DNA of 64,000 nucleotides from a virus. The DNA lies in IMG/VR virus record IMGVR_UViG_3300027969_002350, positions 26,494-90,493 of that record; one strand, written 5' to 3'. Shown piece by piece: positions 1 through 6,722 of the stretch. The number at the start of each line of letters is the position of its first letter. Positions within the stretch are counted from its first letter, which is position 1. The position numbers were made by a program, and so were the translations under genes. The notes below the pieces were generated by a model. The model saw only the letters and a list, made by a program, of their open reading frames with translations, made no database searches and was not told the origin of the DNA.

Positions 1-119
1 CATTTAACTTAATGGAAAAAATGAACAAGTTGTTCAAGTGTTCAGACTTTACTGTAGTAGAATTAAAAGAAGGGTCACTAGTCAATGAGTCAGACCTTGT
101 CAAAAAAACAGATAAGTGA
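1..119 (+). CDS. 3' end of a gene entering from the left, or a 35-aa small protein
   Basis: The frame that stops with TGA at 117-119 is open to the left edge. It also has an ATG at 12 that would give 35 residues starting MEKMNKLFKCSDFTVVEL. It overlaps the next gene's start by 35 bases, a packing style seen elsewhere in the window. I do not recognise the product. Whether this is a gene tail or a small complete gene cannot be decided without upstream sequence. Confidence 0.4.
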   Translation, partial: FNLMEKMNKLFKCSDFTVVELKEGSLVNESDLVKKTDK

Positions 120-426
120 ATCAATATTTAAACAGTTAAAAGTCTCAGTAGGGCAAGACTTAGAGTTTTTTCAAATATTTAAAAACATCAAAGGTACTAG
201 ATTTACCAGCACTGGGTTTGAGTTGGCTAAGAAACTTTGGAAAATATATCCAATAAAATTCAAACAAGAATACAGAGTACTGAACAAAACGTTGTTACTA
301 CTAGATGAGCGTATGGATTGGCCATATTATCTAAGTAAACGTCAATTGGTATTATTCAGTGAAATGGATGCGTTCGAGTTTACATTATATTCAGGTGATA
401 TAAATCTATGGTCCAACAAATTTTAA
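85..426 (+). CDS. Hypothetical protein, 113 aa
   Basis: An ATG-initiated frame of 113 residues, basic in its first half and rich in aromatic and Leu residues. A stretch near residues 35-70 (FKNIKGTRFTSTGFELAKKL) looks like a compact alpha/beta domain. No signal peptide or membrane segment is visible. It is followed with a 19-base overlap by the dioxygenase gene at 408, so the two are probably co-translated. I do not recognise the family and propose no function. Confidence 0.6.
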   Translation: MSQTLSKKQISESIFKQLKVSVGQDLEFFQIFKNIKGTRFTSTGFELAKKLWKIYPIKFKQEYRVLNKTLLLLDERMDWPYYLSKRQLVLFSEMDAFEFTLYSGDINLWSNKF

Positions 427-1103
427 ACACAATCAAAGAACAAGGTTATTGCATTGTTCAAAACGCCATTAATGTTGAGGACATAGACGGTCTTAATTAT
501 TTACAAAGATATTTAGAACCACAACGAGGTCACGATTATACTGCAAAATATTTTCCAAGAAAAACTTTACACGAAGCCGGTAAACTTGCTATATGGTGGA
601 GTCAACAAGTTGTCGGTTGGGAATGTGTTAAATCTATTAATCAGAGTTTATTAGGAATTACCAAAGGCTGGTTTGATAATAACATTATCTATGTTAGTGA
701 TGTTATTACTAATGAGCCTGGTAATCAATTTGTAAAACCACACATTGATAGTCCATACCGTTTTGATCAATGGCATGAAACTTTTGAATTACTAGGCGTT
801 CAATGTATCGTGCCATTATGCAATTTTAACAAGGAAAATGGCGGTACTGGAATATATCCTGGCAGCCATTTAAAAAATTGGATTGTCAAGGACTGCTATC
901 GAGGAGTTTATACTGAAGAATTTTTAAAACATGTTGTCCAACCAGAAATGAATCCAGGAGATGTGTTGATTTACAATCCAAGAGTGCTACATAGTACCAT
1001 GCCAAATAACACAAATATAACACGAAGAGCTTTGCTAACTCACATAACTACCAAAGAATTAGCAGAAGAAATGAAATTGGTTGACAATTTGTATTTAGAA
1101 TGA
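408..1103 (+). CDS. Phytanoyl-CoA dioxygenase (PhyH)-like 2OG-Fe(II) oxygenase
   Basis: The 231-residue protein carries the PhyH-type iron-binding set. HxD is at H112/D114 in KPHIDSPYRFDQW, the distal His at H195 in PRVLHSTMPN, and a 2-oxoglutarate-binding Arg at R206 or R207. A GTGIYPGSH turn between them is also typical of the family. Such enzymes hydroxylate or halogenate small molecules or lipids using 2-oxoglutarate and O2. Phage homologues usually have unknown substrates. It overlaps the preceding gene by 19 bases. It is one of four 2OG-oxygenase-like proteins in the window. Confidence 0.85.
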   Translation: MVQQILNTIKEQGYCIVQNAINVEDIDGLNYLQRYLEPQRGHDYTAKYFPRKTLHEAGKLAIWWSQQVVGWECVKSINQSLLGITKGWFDNNIIYVSDVITNEPGNQFVKPHIDSPYRFDQWHETFELLGVQCIVPLCNFNKENGGTGIYPGSHLKNWIVKDCYRGVYTEEFLKHVVQPEMNPGDVLIYNPRVLHSTMPNNTNITRRALLTHITTKELAEEMKLVDNLYLE

Positions 1104-1104
1104 T

Positions 1105-1611
1105 TTAATCTTTAAAGAAACGTAGACTACAAAAATAAGCAAATTCATCGGACTCATTAGATACTTGATGCCATTGTAAAATTTGTACCTGAATTGGTTG
1201 CGTATAATATGCAGAATCTATTAATTCTACTTGATTAATATTAAGAGTAGGTGCAGGAGGCTCGACATTATAATTCATAGTAATTTGATCAACAATCGAT
1301 TTATACCAACTCATCTTAACATTATTACAATTGACTAATGGTAAATTTGTTGCTATTGGGTTCCAAGGAACAGTTGTAGTTGGTGCATCCAAATGTATTG
1401 CACTTTTATCATTAGGAGGCATTATAAAAAAAACTACACTCTGTAAGTTTTTAATGCCTAACAATGTTGCTATTTCTTTTATTTGTATTTCGGACGCTCG
1501 AAATACTCTAGTTTTTTTATCCAAAAGATCTTTATCTTTATATAAAATATCAAATAAAGCAGTAGGATTATATTCAAATTCTGTTAATTTATAATTTGGT
1601 AAAGTGTTCAT
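1105..1611 (-). CDS. Small 2OG-Fe(II) oxygenase-like / double-stranded beta-helix protein
   Basis: The protein has 168 residues from the ATG at 1611. An HxD pair (H73/D75, in KSAIHLDAP) is followed by PIATNLPLVNCNN, then a late His in ILQWHQVSNES before a strand ending FCSLRF. This order matches small phage Asp/Asn-hydroxylase-like beta-helix proteins. Substrate unknown. I prefer ATG 1611 over an upstream TTG because an ACTAAATA octamer (1617-1624) lies exactly five bases before the ATG, the same geometry as at 4878, 11057 and 30779. The gene converges on the 408 dioxygenase. Confidence 0.6.
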   Translation of the reverse strand: MNTLPNYKLTEFEYNPTALFDILYKDKDLLDKKTRVFRASEIQIKEIATLLGIKNLQSVVFFIMPPNDKSAIHLDAPTTTVPWNPIATNLPLVNCNNVKMSWYKSIVDQITMNYNVEPPAPTLNINQVELIDSAYYTQPIQVQILQWHQVSNESDEFAYFCSLRFFKD

Positions 1612-1616
1612 ACAAA

Positions 1617-1624
1617 TATTTAGT
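1617..1624 (-). promoter_or_regulatory. Late-type promoter octamer ACTAAATA, five bases before ATG 1611
   Basis: The minus strand reads ACTAAATA-TTTGT-ATG. The TAAATA core resembles T4 TATAAATA and the CTAAATA reported for T4-like cyanophages. At the usual spacing, transcription would begin at the A of the start codon, giving a leaderless mRNA. This is inferred from motif and spacing only. Confidence 0.45.
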
Positions 1625-1714
1625 TCTTGTGTCAACGAAATACTGAGCTGCCGCGTTATATATATGTAGGGACAAAAATGTCACTACAGTTCATTAACCA
1701 AAAGGAAACGTAAA

Positions 1715-2011
1715 ATGAAAAATCTTATCGCCACACTAATCGTTGCAGTTGCCGCAACATCCGCTCTTGCCGCTGAACCAGCTAAGGTTGAAGCAGTTAA
1801 GAAACCAGAAGCTACTGCCACCGCAGTTCCTGCTACACCAAAGGAAATGCCTAAGGTTGAAAAGCCAAAGACAAAAGCTGAAAAAGATGCCGCTAAAAAG
1901 GATGCTAAACCAGCAGACACTAAAAGTGCCGCTCCAGCCGCAACTCCAGCACCTGCTGCCAAAGCAGACGAAAAGGCTGTTGCTAAGCCTGCCACAGCAC
2001 CAACTAAGTAA
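1715..2011 (+). CDS. Secreted Ala/Pro/Lys-rich low-complexity protein, 98 aa
   Basis: A clear Sec signal peptide covers about residues 1-19 (MKNLIATLIVAVAATSALA), with an Ala-x-Ala cleavage site before AEPAKV. The mature part is almost only Ala, Pro, Lys, Glu and Thr, with AAKKD/PAPAAKA-type repeats and no hydrophobic core, so it is probably disordered and periplasmic or envelope-associated. A good ribosome site (AAGGAAACG) precedes the ATG. The exported product suggests action on the host envelope, but the function is unknown. A second, acidic frame starts right at its stop codon (2010-2195). Confidence 0.75.
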   Translation: MKNLIATLIVAVAATSALAAEPAKVEAVKKPEATATAVPATPKEMPKVEKPKTKAEKDAAKKDAKPADTKSAAPAATPAPAAKADEKAVAKPATAPTK

Positions 2012-2195
2012 TTTAGAATTAAACGATGAAGACTATGATGGTGGTTCAGACGACATAGATCTTCATCGTGGCTACAATAGACCTAAACTTATTACTGTTG
2101 ACTTAGACAATGATGATATTAGTGACTATGTAGCACTTAGATTACAACTAGCTAGAGCAAAGGCCTTAGAGGCTTATCGAGAAAAATGGGCATAA
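2010..2195 (+). other. Orphan acidic coding segment in the +1 frame of the preceding gene
   Basis: Directly after the stop of the signal-peptide gene, the +1 frame reads about 60 codons of protein-like sequence: an acidic start (DEDYDGGSDDIDLHRGY) and an amphipathic end (ISDYVALRLQLARAKALEAY). A strong terminator follows immediately. There is no in-frame ATG, GTG or TTG within the segment. It could be a C-terminal extension reached by +1 frameshifting near ACT-AAG-TAA, a gene that lost its start, or the result of a sequencing indel. Confidence 0.4.
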
Positions 2196-2210
2196 TGCCC
2201 ATTTTTCTTT
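2181..2210 (+). terminator. Rho-independent terminator
   Basis: AAAATGGGCAT and ATGCCCATTTT form a perfect 11-bp stem with a very tight turn, followed by a T-rich run. The flanking A and T tracts let it work in both directions. It separates the rightward gene group from the leftward radical SAM gene ending at 2209. Confidence 0.8.
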
Positions 2211-3525
2211 ATGTCCTAACAGGTAATATTTCATGTACCTTTGGGGGTGGTAATAGTTTTTCAGTGTCTGGCGGTAGGGCATCTATTATTTCAACTAACC
2301 AAGGAAATGTTACTTTCCAGTCAGTGCCTCGTTTTTTATCAAGTCTGCCTAAAAATAATGACAAATCTAATATGTGCCCGGGTTGCGTCGTAGATCCTTC
2401 TATTTCATTAAAAATGGCGGCAACATATTCTTTATAATTGGAACCTTTAGTAAAAATTTTCTCGTTTAATTCTAATAGTTCTTTAAAGTATTTTGTATAA
2501 GTACCTTTAGGCATAATATGCGGATCAAACATTATAGGGTTTATGCATTTATTATAGTTAACTTCAATGTGTTTTATTTTTTGCCATTCTACAACTTTTC
2601 TAATTAGTTTTGCAGTATACGGAATACTCAATGTACTCACTGTTAAATTAAATTGCATTTTAATGTTATCTTCTTGGCACTCGTTTAGTATGTATAATAA
2701 ATTTTCTTCAAATGTTTCCATGTCATGGCCAAAGCGAATATATTCGCTTTCAGATCCCCAACAATCAATACTAGCAGTTATTTCTACACAACGAACTGTT
2801 TTAGAAAGATCTTTAATTTTTCTAATGCCACGTTTAAATAGTTCTGGTTTGATTTGTAAGTTACTATAAATCTCAGCGTCTACTTCTAAATTAGGATGTG
2901 CAATCATCCAATCAATACAATCATATGTCTCTTGCTGGATAAAAGGTTCGCCGCCAAGAATGTCAAATGCTCGTAGACTAGAATAATTTTCTTCCATCCA
3001 AGTATAAAATTTTGCAAGACGTACTTTATAATTTGCATCTAGATCCCACGGATCCATGCCATTTACTCTGCCTTCGCCTATTGATTGTTTTTCTAATAAC
3101 CATGCACTACTTTGATTTGGTCCGCAGTAAACACATTTCATATTGCATTTATTATTAAAATGCACAGATAGCATTGTCGGTTTAACTCTTACTGCTGATG
3201 GATTAGTTAATAACTCCGATGGTACATATCTAGCATTTTCATCATTTTTTAAAAATTGTATTCGATCACTTAAACCACTGTGAAGTTCTTGATCTCTACA
3301 ATGTTCACAACCGCGGCCGTCGCTGGGCCATTCACCGCGTAACATTTTTTCTCTGTGTTCAACTACTGGTCCAGAATTATGAAAATCATAATCATCTGCT
3401 ATAAATGAATTTTTGTTCCTGTGACAGCCACTGCTCATGTTTTCCCATAGGTACAAACTAACTTGACTCCATTTTAATAGACAGGCTTTGTCGCTGGGAG
3501 GCGGAAACCATTTTGCTAATGACAT
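2209..3525 (-). CDS. Twitch-type radical SAM protein
   Basis: The 438-residue protein has a Cys-bearing N-terminal region (SGCHRNKN; CEHC at about 73-76), then the radical SAM cluster motif C127-x3-C131-x2-C134 (CNMKCVYC) and a GGEP motif (FDILGGEPF). It ends with the family's Asp-x-x-Arg-Gly plus aromatic-Pro signature (LDKKRGTDWKVTFP). The architecture fits phage radical SAM proteins with an N-terminal twitch-like auxiliary region. Its closest relative here is the 48693 protein. It is second in a two-gene unit 13 bases after the 3538 gene. Substrate unknown. Confidence 0.85.
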   Translation of the reverse strand: MSLAKWFPPPSDKACLLKWSQVSLYLWENMSSGCHRNKNSFIADDYDFHNSGPVVEHREKMLRGEWPSDGRGCEHCRDQELHSGLSDRIQFLKNDENARYVPSELLTNPSAVRVKPTMLSVHFNNKCNMKCVYCGPNQSSAWLLEKQSIGEGRVNGMDPWDLDANYKVRLAKFYTWMEENYSSLRAFDILGGEPFIQQETYDCIDWMIAHPNLEVDAEIYSNLQIKPELFKRGIRKIKDLSKTVRCVEITASIDCWGSESEYIRFGHDMETFEENLLYILNECQEDNIKMQFNLTVSTLSIPYTAKLIRKVVEWQKIKHIEVNYNKCINPIMFDPHIMPKGTYTKYFKELLELNEKIFTKGSNYKEYVAAIFNEIEGSTTQPGHILDLSLFLGRLDKKRGTDWKVTFPWLVEIIDALPPDTEKLLPPPKVHEILPVRT

Positions 3526-3537
3526 ATTTTATCCTTT

Positions 3538-4878
3538 TTAACTACTCGTATTTATTACATTCATTTTAGCCCACCACTCTTGTAAAAATGGATAGTCTTT
3601 TATAACATCTGTTATGTATGATTTTCTTATGGTATCTGTTTTGTTTGCCCATGTAACGCCTCGGCAAAGTCTTTCTAATTGGTGAGTATTAAGTTTATCT
3701 AAATTTACATTTGTTCTATGTTCTATAATATTTGCTATTGATTCTAACTGTTGATAAGAATAAGGAAGCAATGTATCTTTATAATCTTTTATTATTGTTC
3801 TAAATTCTTCCAACCAAGGTTTTTTGTATTCACCCAAAAACTCAAATCCTAAATGCCAATTATTTTGATTAGGCTTAATCAAAGTAGCACTGGCAATATC
3901 TGCTTGTTCTTCTACTAAAAATTCAATAAACTCTCGCAGGCCAGATAGACTCAAATTTGTTAATGTGATGCCTGCTCGTATAGTATGCTCATAGTCTTCT
4001 CTTGTTTCTTTATATCTAAAACTGTTATGAATTATTCTAAAATTTGTTTTCCATTTTTCCCAGTTTAATCCAGTTCTGATATATTCAGCGGCTTTCCCGC
4101 CACTCTCTATACTTGCATGAACATACACCATGTTAAACTTGTTAATCATTTCTACAAAGTCATAACCTTTAAATTTTAATATACTAAGATTTGTTATGTA
4201 AGACATGTAAATATCTTCGTAGTCACAGTTCTGTATTAAATGATTCATAAAGTCCCAATGAACTTCGTGAAACAGCGGTTCTCCGCCCACCCATTGAATA
4301 TAGTCGAGAACTCCGGCATCGGCTGCCGCTTGCATTTCTTTTAATAAATGTTCTTGTCTTAAATCTTTATCAAAGTTAGTTATATTAGGACGAGTATCAG
4401 AATCTTCGTATCCTACATGCTCGATTCCATGTGCATCTTCCTCATGTTCAATTGCTGAGCTAGCAAACCAATCACAATGTCTACATTTATAATTGCAGAT
4501 ATTATTAAATCTATAATCAAAACTTCGCATTGGCATTGTTGTAGTACCATCTGGTGCTGTTTTTTCTAATGATTCTAGGTAAAACTTTTTATATCTTTTA
4601 TTAAAACTATCTTTATAAGAATTAACCCTAGTAACCTTGTTACCCTGTACATTGCAGTTATAACAATCTTTTGGCAATATTCCATTCATCATTTGATGTC
4701 TAATAGATTTAAGATGCGGGGAATTTTGATAATCGTCTAAACTATGAGGATTTAATAGCTCGCCCTTTTCATCAAATGCGCTAGGAGACATACTACAGAC
4801 TTTTCTAAGATAATCCGAATTGTGATGTGCATGAAGCCATGGTGCCAGACAAAAATTCTCAGGTATTACAATATTCAT
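3538..4878 (-). CDS. Twitch-type radical SAM protein, first gene of a leaderless late unit
   Basis: The protein has 446 residues from ATG 4878, where the family-typical FCLAPWLHAH begins. A longer frame exists, but its first 44 residues do not resemble the family and run across the promoter. Conserved Cys occur at C10, C28 and CYNC (72-75). The radical SAM motif is C128-x3-C132-x2-C135 (CNYKCRHC), followed by GGEPLF. A TATAAATA octamer ends six bases upstream of the ATG, so the mRNA should be leaderless. It probably forms an operon with the 2209 gene. The target is unknown. Confidence 0.85.
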   Translation of the reverse strand: MNIVIPENFCLAPWLHAHHNSDYLRKVCSMSPSAFDEKGELLNPHSLDDYQNSPHLKSIRHQMMNGILPKDCYNCNVQGNKVTRVNSYKDSFNKRYKKFYLESLEKTAPDGTTTMPMRSFDYRFNNICNYKCRHCDWFASSAIEHEEDAHGIEHVGYEDSDTRPNITNFDKDLRQEHLLKEMQAAADAGVLDYIQWVGGEPLFHEVHWDFMNHLIQNCDYEDIYMSYITNLSILKFKGYDFVEMINKFNMVYVHASIESGGKAAEYIRTGLNWEKWKTNFRIIHNSFRYKETREDYEHTIRAGITLTNLSLSGLREFIEFLVEEQADIASATLIKPNQNNWHLGFEFLGEYKKPWLEEFRTIIKDYKDTLLPYSYQQLESIANIIEHRTNVNLDKLNTHQLERLCRGVTWANKTDTIRKSYITDVIKDYPFLQEWWAKMNVINTSS

Positions 4879-4883
4879 GCTGT

Positions 4884-4891
4884 TATTTATA
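4884..4891 (-). promoter_or_regulatory. T4-type late promoter TATAAATA, five bases before ATG 4878
   Basis: A perfect match to the T4 late octamer on the minus strand: TATAAATA-ACAGC-ATG. The expected start of transcription coincides with the A of the ATG. It stands back to back with the sigma-70 promoter at 4910-4938 that drives the rightward early genes. Confidence 0.7.
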
Positions 4892-4909
4892 GAACTGATT
4901 CTTGACAAA

Positions 4910-4938
4910 TTGACACAAATTGATTCCGAGTGTATAAT
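4910..4938 (+). promoter_or_regulatory. Sigma-70 promoter (TTGACA-17-TATAAT), leaderless
   Basis: -35 TTGACA at 4910-4915, 17-bp spacer, -10 TATAAT at 4933-4938, then six bases to ATG 4945. The expected start site is the A of the ATG. A second TTGACA at 4902-4907 is too far from the -10 box. The -35 begins TTGACACAAATT, a string shared by the next three promoters. Confidence 0.9.
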
Positions 4939-4944
4939 TACGTT

Positions 4945-5187
4945 ATGAACAAAGAAAAAGTAAACGAAATTGTACAGTGGACTGGTGCGTTTTTTATTAC
5001 AGCCGGCCACGTCCTAAATACACTTGGTAGCGCATACCACCAAGATTTTTGGAATATTGCGGCATTTGCAGTTGGAACAACCCTGTTTTTAACATGGACA
5101 ATCCGTGTTGCAAATAAGCCACAGATGGCTGTTAACATAGCCGCATTGGCTACAATGGCAGTCGGACTATACAAAGCCTTTAATTGA
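4945..5187 (+). CDS. Small three-helix membrane protein, 80 aa
   Basis: Three hydrophobic stretches are visible: residues ~10-28 (VQWTGAFFITAGHVLNTLG), ~34-53 (WNIAAFAVGTTLFLTWTI) and ~62-78 (AVNIAALATMAVGLY). They suggest a small inner-membrane protein. Size and three-helix layout recall semiSWEET/MtN3-like or other tiny phage membrane proteins, but no diagnostic motif is seen. ATG 4945 is chosen because the -10 box ends seven bases before it; an earlier ATG would lie upstream of the transcription start. Its TGA stop lies inside the -35 box of the next promoter. Confidence 0.75.
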   Translation: MNKEKVNEIVQWTGAFFITAGHVLNTLGSAYHQDFWNIAAFAVGTTLFLTWTIRVANKPQMAVNIAALATMAVGLYKAFN

Positions 5188-5212
5188 CACAAATTGGTTT
5201 TGGCTATATAAT
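5184..5212 (+). promoter_or_regulatory. Sigma-70 promoter, leaderless, overlapping the upstream stop codon
   Basis: TTGACA 5184-5189, 17-bp spacer, TATAAT 5207-5212, six bases to ATG 5219. The stop codon TGA of the previous gene (5185-5187) is part of the -35 box. The first 20 bases, TTGACACAAATTGGTTTTGG, recur exactly at 5398. Confidence 0.9.
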
Positions 5213-5218
5213 ACTTGT

Positions 5219-5401
5219 ATGACACTAGCAAACGAACTTCCAAAAGGTCTTCAAACTGAAGACGAAATTTTAGCCGCAGGCTTTGCATTAATGAAGGAAC
5301 AACTGGGCTTAAAATCAGCCCGTTATTACTTCTATTACAATGAAGACTATCCTAGTGACTTAGTTAACGAGTATCTTTGGTTACAAGAACCCGTTAATTG
5401 A
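5219..5401 (+). CDS. Hypothetical small acidic protein, 60 aa
   Basis: The 60-residue protein has an acidic amphipathic front half (LQTEDEILAAGFALMKEQLG) and a Tyr-rich second half (ARYYFYYNEDYPSDLVNEYL). It is preceded by its own promoter with -10-to-ATG spacing that implies a leaderless message, and no Shine-Dalgarno is present. Its TGA stop is embedded in the -35 box of the next promoter. Small acidic early proteins of phages often bind or inhibit host proteins, but nothing here identifies a target. Confidence 0.75.
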   Translation: MTLANELPKGLQTEDEILAAGFALMKEQLGLKSARYYFYYNEDYPSDLVNEYLWLQEPVN

Positions 5402-5426
5402 CACAAATTGGTTTTGGTAGTATAAT
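5398..5426 (+). promoter_or_regulatory. Sigma-70 promoter overlapping the upstream stop codon
   Basis: TTGACA 5398-5403, 17-bp spacer, TATAAT 5421-5426. The TGA stop at 5399-5401 lies in the -35 box. Downstream there is a short leader with AAGGA at 5446-5450 before ATG 5457, so this message is not leaderless. Confidence 0.9.
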
Positions 5427-5456
5427 ATACACATAGACAGCAAAAAAGGAACTTAT

Positions 5457-5738
5457 ATGTCATACGTAATTGTCGCAAAAGGTACAGGACTTATCGTAAC
5501 AGATGGCCCTAATCACAGTAAAGCCTACAAGACTTATGCCGCCGCTCGTGCTACTCGCACTCGTCTTTGCAATAAAGCAGGTTGGAATGCTGGTGATTTG
5601 AGCATTGTTGCTCGCGAAACTTATCGTGCGCCAGGTAGGATCACTGTTAAGAACTTGATGACTGGCAAAGATGTAGAAATCGATGCTGATACACCTTGGG
5701 CTTGTCGTGTAGACAGCGAAGCGTTTTGGTGTAATTAA
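5457..5738 (+). CDS. Hypothetical early protein, 93 aa
   Basis: The 93-residue protein is basic in its first half (a run of Ala, Arg and Lys near residues 25-42) and has a strand-rich second half (RITVKNLMTGKDVEIDADTPW). No membrane segment is visible. It is expressed from its own sigma-70 promoter with a Shine-Dalgarno (AAGGA). It lies in a string of single-gene early transcription units. The family is not recognised. Confidence 0.75.
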   Translation: MSYVIVAKGTGLIVTDGPNHSKAYKTYAAARATRTRLCNKAGWNAGDLSIVARETYRAPGRITVKNLMTGKDVEIDADTPWACRVDSEAFWCN

Positions 5739-5767
5739 TTGACACAAATTAGGTTTTATTGTATAAT
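5739..5767 (+). promoter_or_regulatory. Sigma-70 promoter
   Basis: TTGACA 5739-5744 begins directly after the previous TAA stop. A 17-bp spacer and TATAAT at 5762-5767 follow, then a leader with AAGGAG before ATG 5792. Confidence 0.9.
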
Positions 5768-5791
5768 ACATTATCGCAACAAGGAGTTAAC

Positions 5792-6052
5792 ATGAAAGCA
5801 CTTCAAACATTTATAGACCAGAAGAACCGTTGGAACGCTATCTTCAATGGCGAACAATACGAGATCAAAACTGCCGCAGGCCGCCAAAAGGTAGCAGATA
5901 TGATTGACTCTGCATTGAGTCCTGAGAACTTGACCTGCGATGGGGAATTGCCCAGAGCAGAGGTCAATCGGAGATTCAAAGAGTTGAACTCTGCCGCTAA
6001 ACAACTTCGTCAGTTGGATCCCGGTGTTAAGTTTTACGAATACGATTATTAA
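5792..6052 (+). CDS. Hypothetical early protein, 86 aa
   Basis: ATG 5792 follows AAGGAGTTAAC; an in-frame ATG at 5759 overlaps the -10 box and is rejected. The 86 residues are largely helical (MKALQTFIDQKNRWNAIFNG; EVNRRFKELNSAAKQLRQL), with a TAAGRQKVADMIDSAL segment between. The small helical layout could be a protein-binding or regulatory factor, but no family is recognised. The HTH-like gene at 6061 follows after eight bases, so the two form one unit. Confidence 0.75.
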   Translation: MKALQTFIDQKNRWNAIFNGEQYEIKTAAGRQKVADMIDSALSPENLTCDGELPRAEVNRRFKELNSAAKQLRQLDPGVKFYEYDY

Positions 6053-6060
6053 GGAAAAAT

Positions 6061-6219
6061 ATGAGTGCAATGTCAGATATGTCAATTGAAATTCAAGGTA
6101 TGCTTGAAGATGGTTACTTGCCAGTAACTATTGCTCGTCAACTTGAAATTCCCATCACTTGGATCTTCGAGGAAATCGAACAAGAAGAACTAAGCCCGTT
6201 TGAAACAATCAATTCTTAA
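6061..6219 (+). CDS. Small helix-turn-helix-like protein, 52 aa
   Basis: A 52-codon gene with AAGGAAAAAT just upstream. Residues ~9-41 (IEIQGMLEDGYLPVTIARQL, then EIPITWIFEEIEQ) have the length and pattern of a helix-turn-helix: a first helix, a Gly turn, then IARQLEIP and a recognition-like helix. Similar tiny HTH-like proteins are common in T4-like marine phages. DNA binding is likely but unproven. It ends five bases before the 6224 gene. Confidence 0.65.
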   Translation: MSAMSDMSIEIQGMLEDGYLPVTIARQLEIPITWIFEEIEQEELSPFETINS

Positions 6220-6223
6220 AATC

Positions 6224-6457
6224 ATGAACGCATTTGACCGAGAAAACCTAGACTTCATCATGACTGCCAGTCCTGATGTTCTTAAAGAATTTTACAGCGA
6301 CATTGACACAGAAAATCTATTGTATCTTTTAAAATTGGTACAAGGTGAAATGAGTCGTTTGCGTTTGGAAGAAGTTGAGTTGCTTGACTTGGTCGAGCAC
6401 ACAGATGACGCAGACCGTGCCATCCTAGAGATGCTAGAGAAATTTGACACAAAATAA
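6224..6457 (+). CDS. Hypothetical acidic helical protein, 77 aa
   Basis: ATG 6224 is preferred; a TTG at 6200 would overlap the previous gene. The protein is strongly acidic and helical (MNAFDRENLDFIM; LLYLLKLVQGEMSRLRLEE; ADRAILEMLEKFDTK), with a coiled-coil-like heptad pattern in its middle. Its last codons (Phe-Asp-Thr-Lys) overlap the -35 box of the next promoter, so coding and promoter function share the same bases. No family recognised. Confidence 0.7.
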   Translation: MNAFDRENLDFIMTASPDVLKEFYSDIDTENLLYLLKLVQGEMSRLRLEEVELLDLVEHTDDADRAILEMLEKFDTK

Positions 6458-6472
6458 TTTTGGTGTTATAAT
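6444..6472 (+). promoter_or_regulatory. Sigma-70 promoter inside the end of the upstream gene
   Basis: TTGACA 6444-6449, 17-bp spacer, TATAAT 6467-6472. The -35 box lies within the last codons of the 6224 gene. A GGAGAG Shine-Dalgarno precedes ATG 6494. Confidence 0.9.
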
Positions 6473-6493
6473 AACACTTTAATGGAGAGAATT

Positions 6494-6652
6494 ATGAAGC
6501 GAGAAATCATTACTGCTAAAGTTCCTAAACAGAAACGCCGTGCTGAGTTCTTGTTTCATAACGGTGCTTATCGCCCGCAGGTCGTTGCTAGCCAAAAAGT
6601 TTACAATCGTAAAAAATTGGTAAAAGTAGTAATTGACACAAAAGGTGATTGA
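6494..6652 (+). CDS. Small basic protein, 52 aa
   Basis: A 52-residue, Lys/Arg-rich protein (KVPKQKRRAEFLF; VYNRKKLVKVVID) with its own sigma-70 promoter and a good ribosome site. High positive charge and small size suggest nucleic-acid or ribosome binding, which is inference only. Its last six codons contain the -35 box of the next promoter. Confidence 0.7.
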   Translation: MKREIITAKVPKQKRRAEFLFHNGAYRPQVVASQKVYNRKKLVKVVIDTKGD

Positions 6653-6661
6653 GCATACAAT
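6633..6661 (+). promoter_or_regulatory. Sigma-70 promoter (TTGACA-17-TACAAT)
   Basis: TTGACA 6633-6638 inside the 3' end of the 6494 gene, 17-bp spacer, TACAAT 6656-6661. It drives the 6723 gene through a leader of about 55 bases. Confidence 0.85.
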
Positions 6662-6722
6662 AGTGATACGGTGAATGGTTCATCGTACACATTTTTTACA
6701 CACAGAGAAAGAAAAATCTAAA

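Noticed and set aside
1612-1635. TTG start for the 1105 gene
   Set aside because: The eight extra codons cover the ACTAAATA promoter octamer; ATG 1611 has the five-base spacing seen at three other late genes.
4902-4907. First TTGACA of a tandem pair as the -35 box
   Set aside because: It would leave a 25-bp spacer; the second copy at 4910 gives the 17 bp seen in all other promoters.
4930-4944. Earlier ATG for the small membrane protein
   Set aside because: It lies upstream of the predicted transcription start and inside the promoter.
6675-6722. N-terminal extension of the 6723 gene
   Set aside because: His/Lys/Glu-rich 16 residues without protein-like pattern and no ribosome site; possible but less likely than ATG 6723.
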